From assembly GCA_020629335.1 (NCBI GenBank), contig JAHDDN010000380.1, positions 1-5,560 on the forward strand: a stretch of 5,560 bases of DNA, in the 5' to 3' direction. The notes under the pieces are model-generated. The model had not been told where the DNA came from, made no database searches, and saw only the letters and a program-made list of their open reading frames with translations. The stretch comes from Chitinophagales bacterium (lineage in GTDB: Bacteria; Bacteroidota; Bacteroidia; Chitinophagales; UBA2359). Position numbers and translations under genes: made by a program. Positions 5,530-5,560 of this stretch are shown one piece after another. Position 1 is the stretch's first letter; every line of letters begins with the position of its first letter.

Positions 5530-5560
5530 ATGAAAATAGAAATTCATAGACCAAAGGAAA
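5530..5560 (+). CDS. Start of an unidentified gene, cut by the window end
   Basis: An ATG at 5530 opens a frame, MKIEIHRPKE, that runs off the window after ten complete codons. The upstream 20 bases are A-rich (ACCTAAAAAACAAAAAGCA), as is common before Bacteroidota starts, with no Shine-Dalgarno. The 500-bp gap before it implies its own promoter. There is no signal peptide in the visible part, so it is probably cytoplasmic. Ten residues do not identify a family. Confidence 0.55.
   Translation, partial: MKIEIHRPKE

Noticed and set aside
5530..5560. Assigning a family to the last gene from MKIEIHRPKE
   Set aside because: A faint resemblance to the start of HutD/Ves-like proteins came to mind, but ten residues cannot support it.

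Overview
The window looks like part of a Bacteroidota chromosome. The DNA is AT-rich, genes lack strong Shine-Dalgarno sequences, and the main gene is a SusC/CirA-like outer-membrane receptor with the carboxypeptidase-regulatory-like N-terminal domain typical of that phylum. A LytS-type kinase and a LytTR regulator follow it. The style of the secreted protein at the left edge and the intergenic repeats would suit a Saprospira/Lewinella-like lineage, but that placement is a guess from memory.

Layout. At the left edge, on the minus strand, is a short secreted protein (387 to 13). It looks like the N-terminal part of a longer tail-fibre-type protein, with its last residues encoded by a 16-bp palindrome. 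A gene-poor stretch (about 394-930) holds inverted repeats, a structured repeat element (copy 1, about 581-716) and a highly structured segment abutting the next start codon. Three plus-strand genes follow in close series: a TonB-dependent receptor-like beta-barrel protein (931-3258), a sensor histidine kinase of the His_kinase/LytS family (3310-4338) and a LytTR response regulator (4338-5024). Another gene-poor stretch (5025-5529) holds a 9-bp tandem repeat, a second copy of the structured element in opposite orientation (about 5131-5282) and a pair of identical small hairpins. The window ends ten codons into a further plus-strand gene (5530 onward).

How the genes may work together. The kinase and regulator share one base at their stop and start codons and are almost certainly co-translated partners. 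The receptor lies 51 bp upstream with no visible terminator between, so all three may form one transcript. The natural reading is an envelope-sensing phosphorelay controlling, or fed by, the adjacent outer-membrane protein; the ligand cannot be read from the sequence.

The most striking signals are non-coding. First, a perfect 15-bp inverted repeat (861-875 / 931-945) pairs the receptor's start codon and first five codons with upstream sequence, and a second 8-bp inverted repeat (894-901 / 923-930) ends exactly at the base before the ATG. Second, the two repeat-element copies flanking the three-gene block have different but self-complementary stems (TATGTGGC/GCCACATA versus TATGGGGC/GCCCCATA), a compensatory change that suggests a conserved folded structure.
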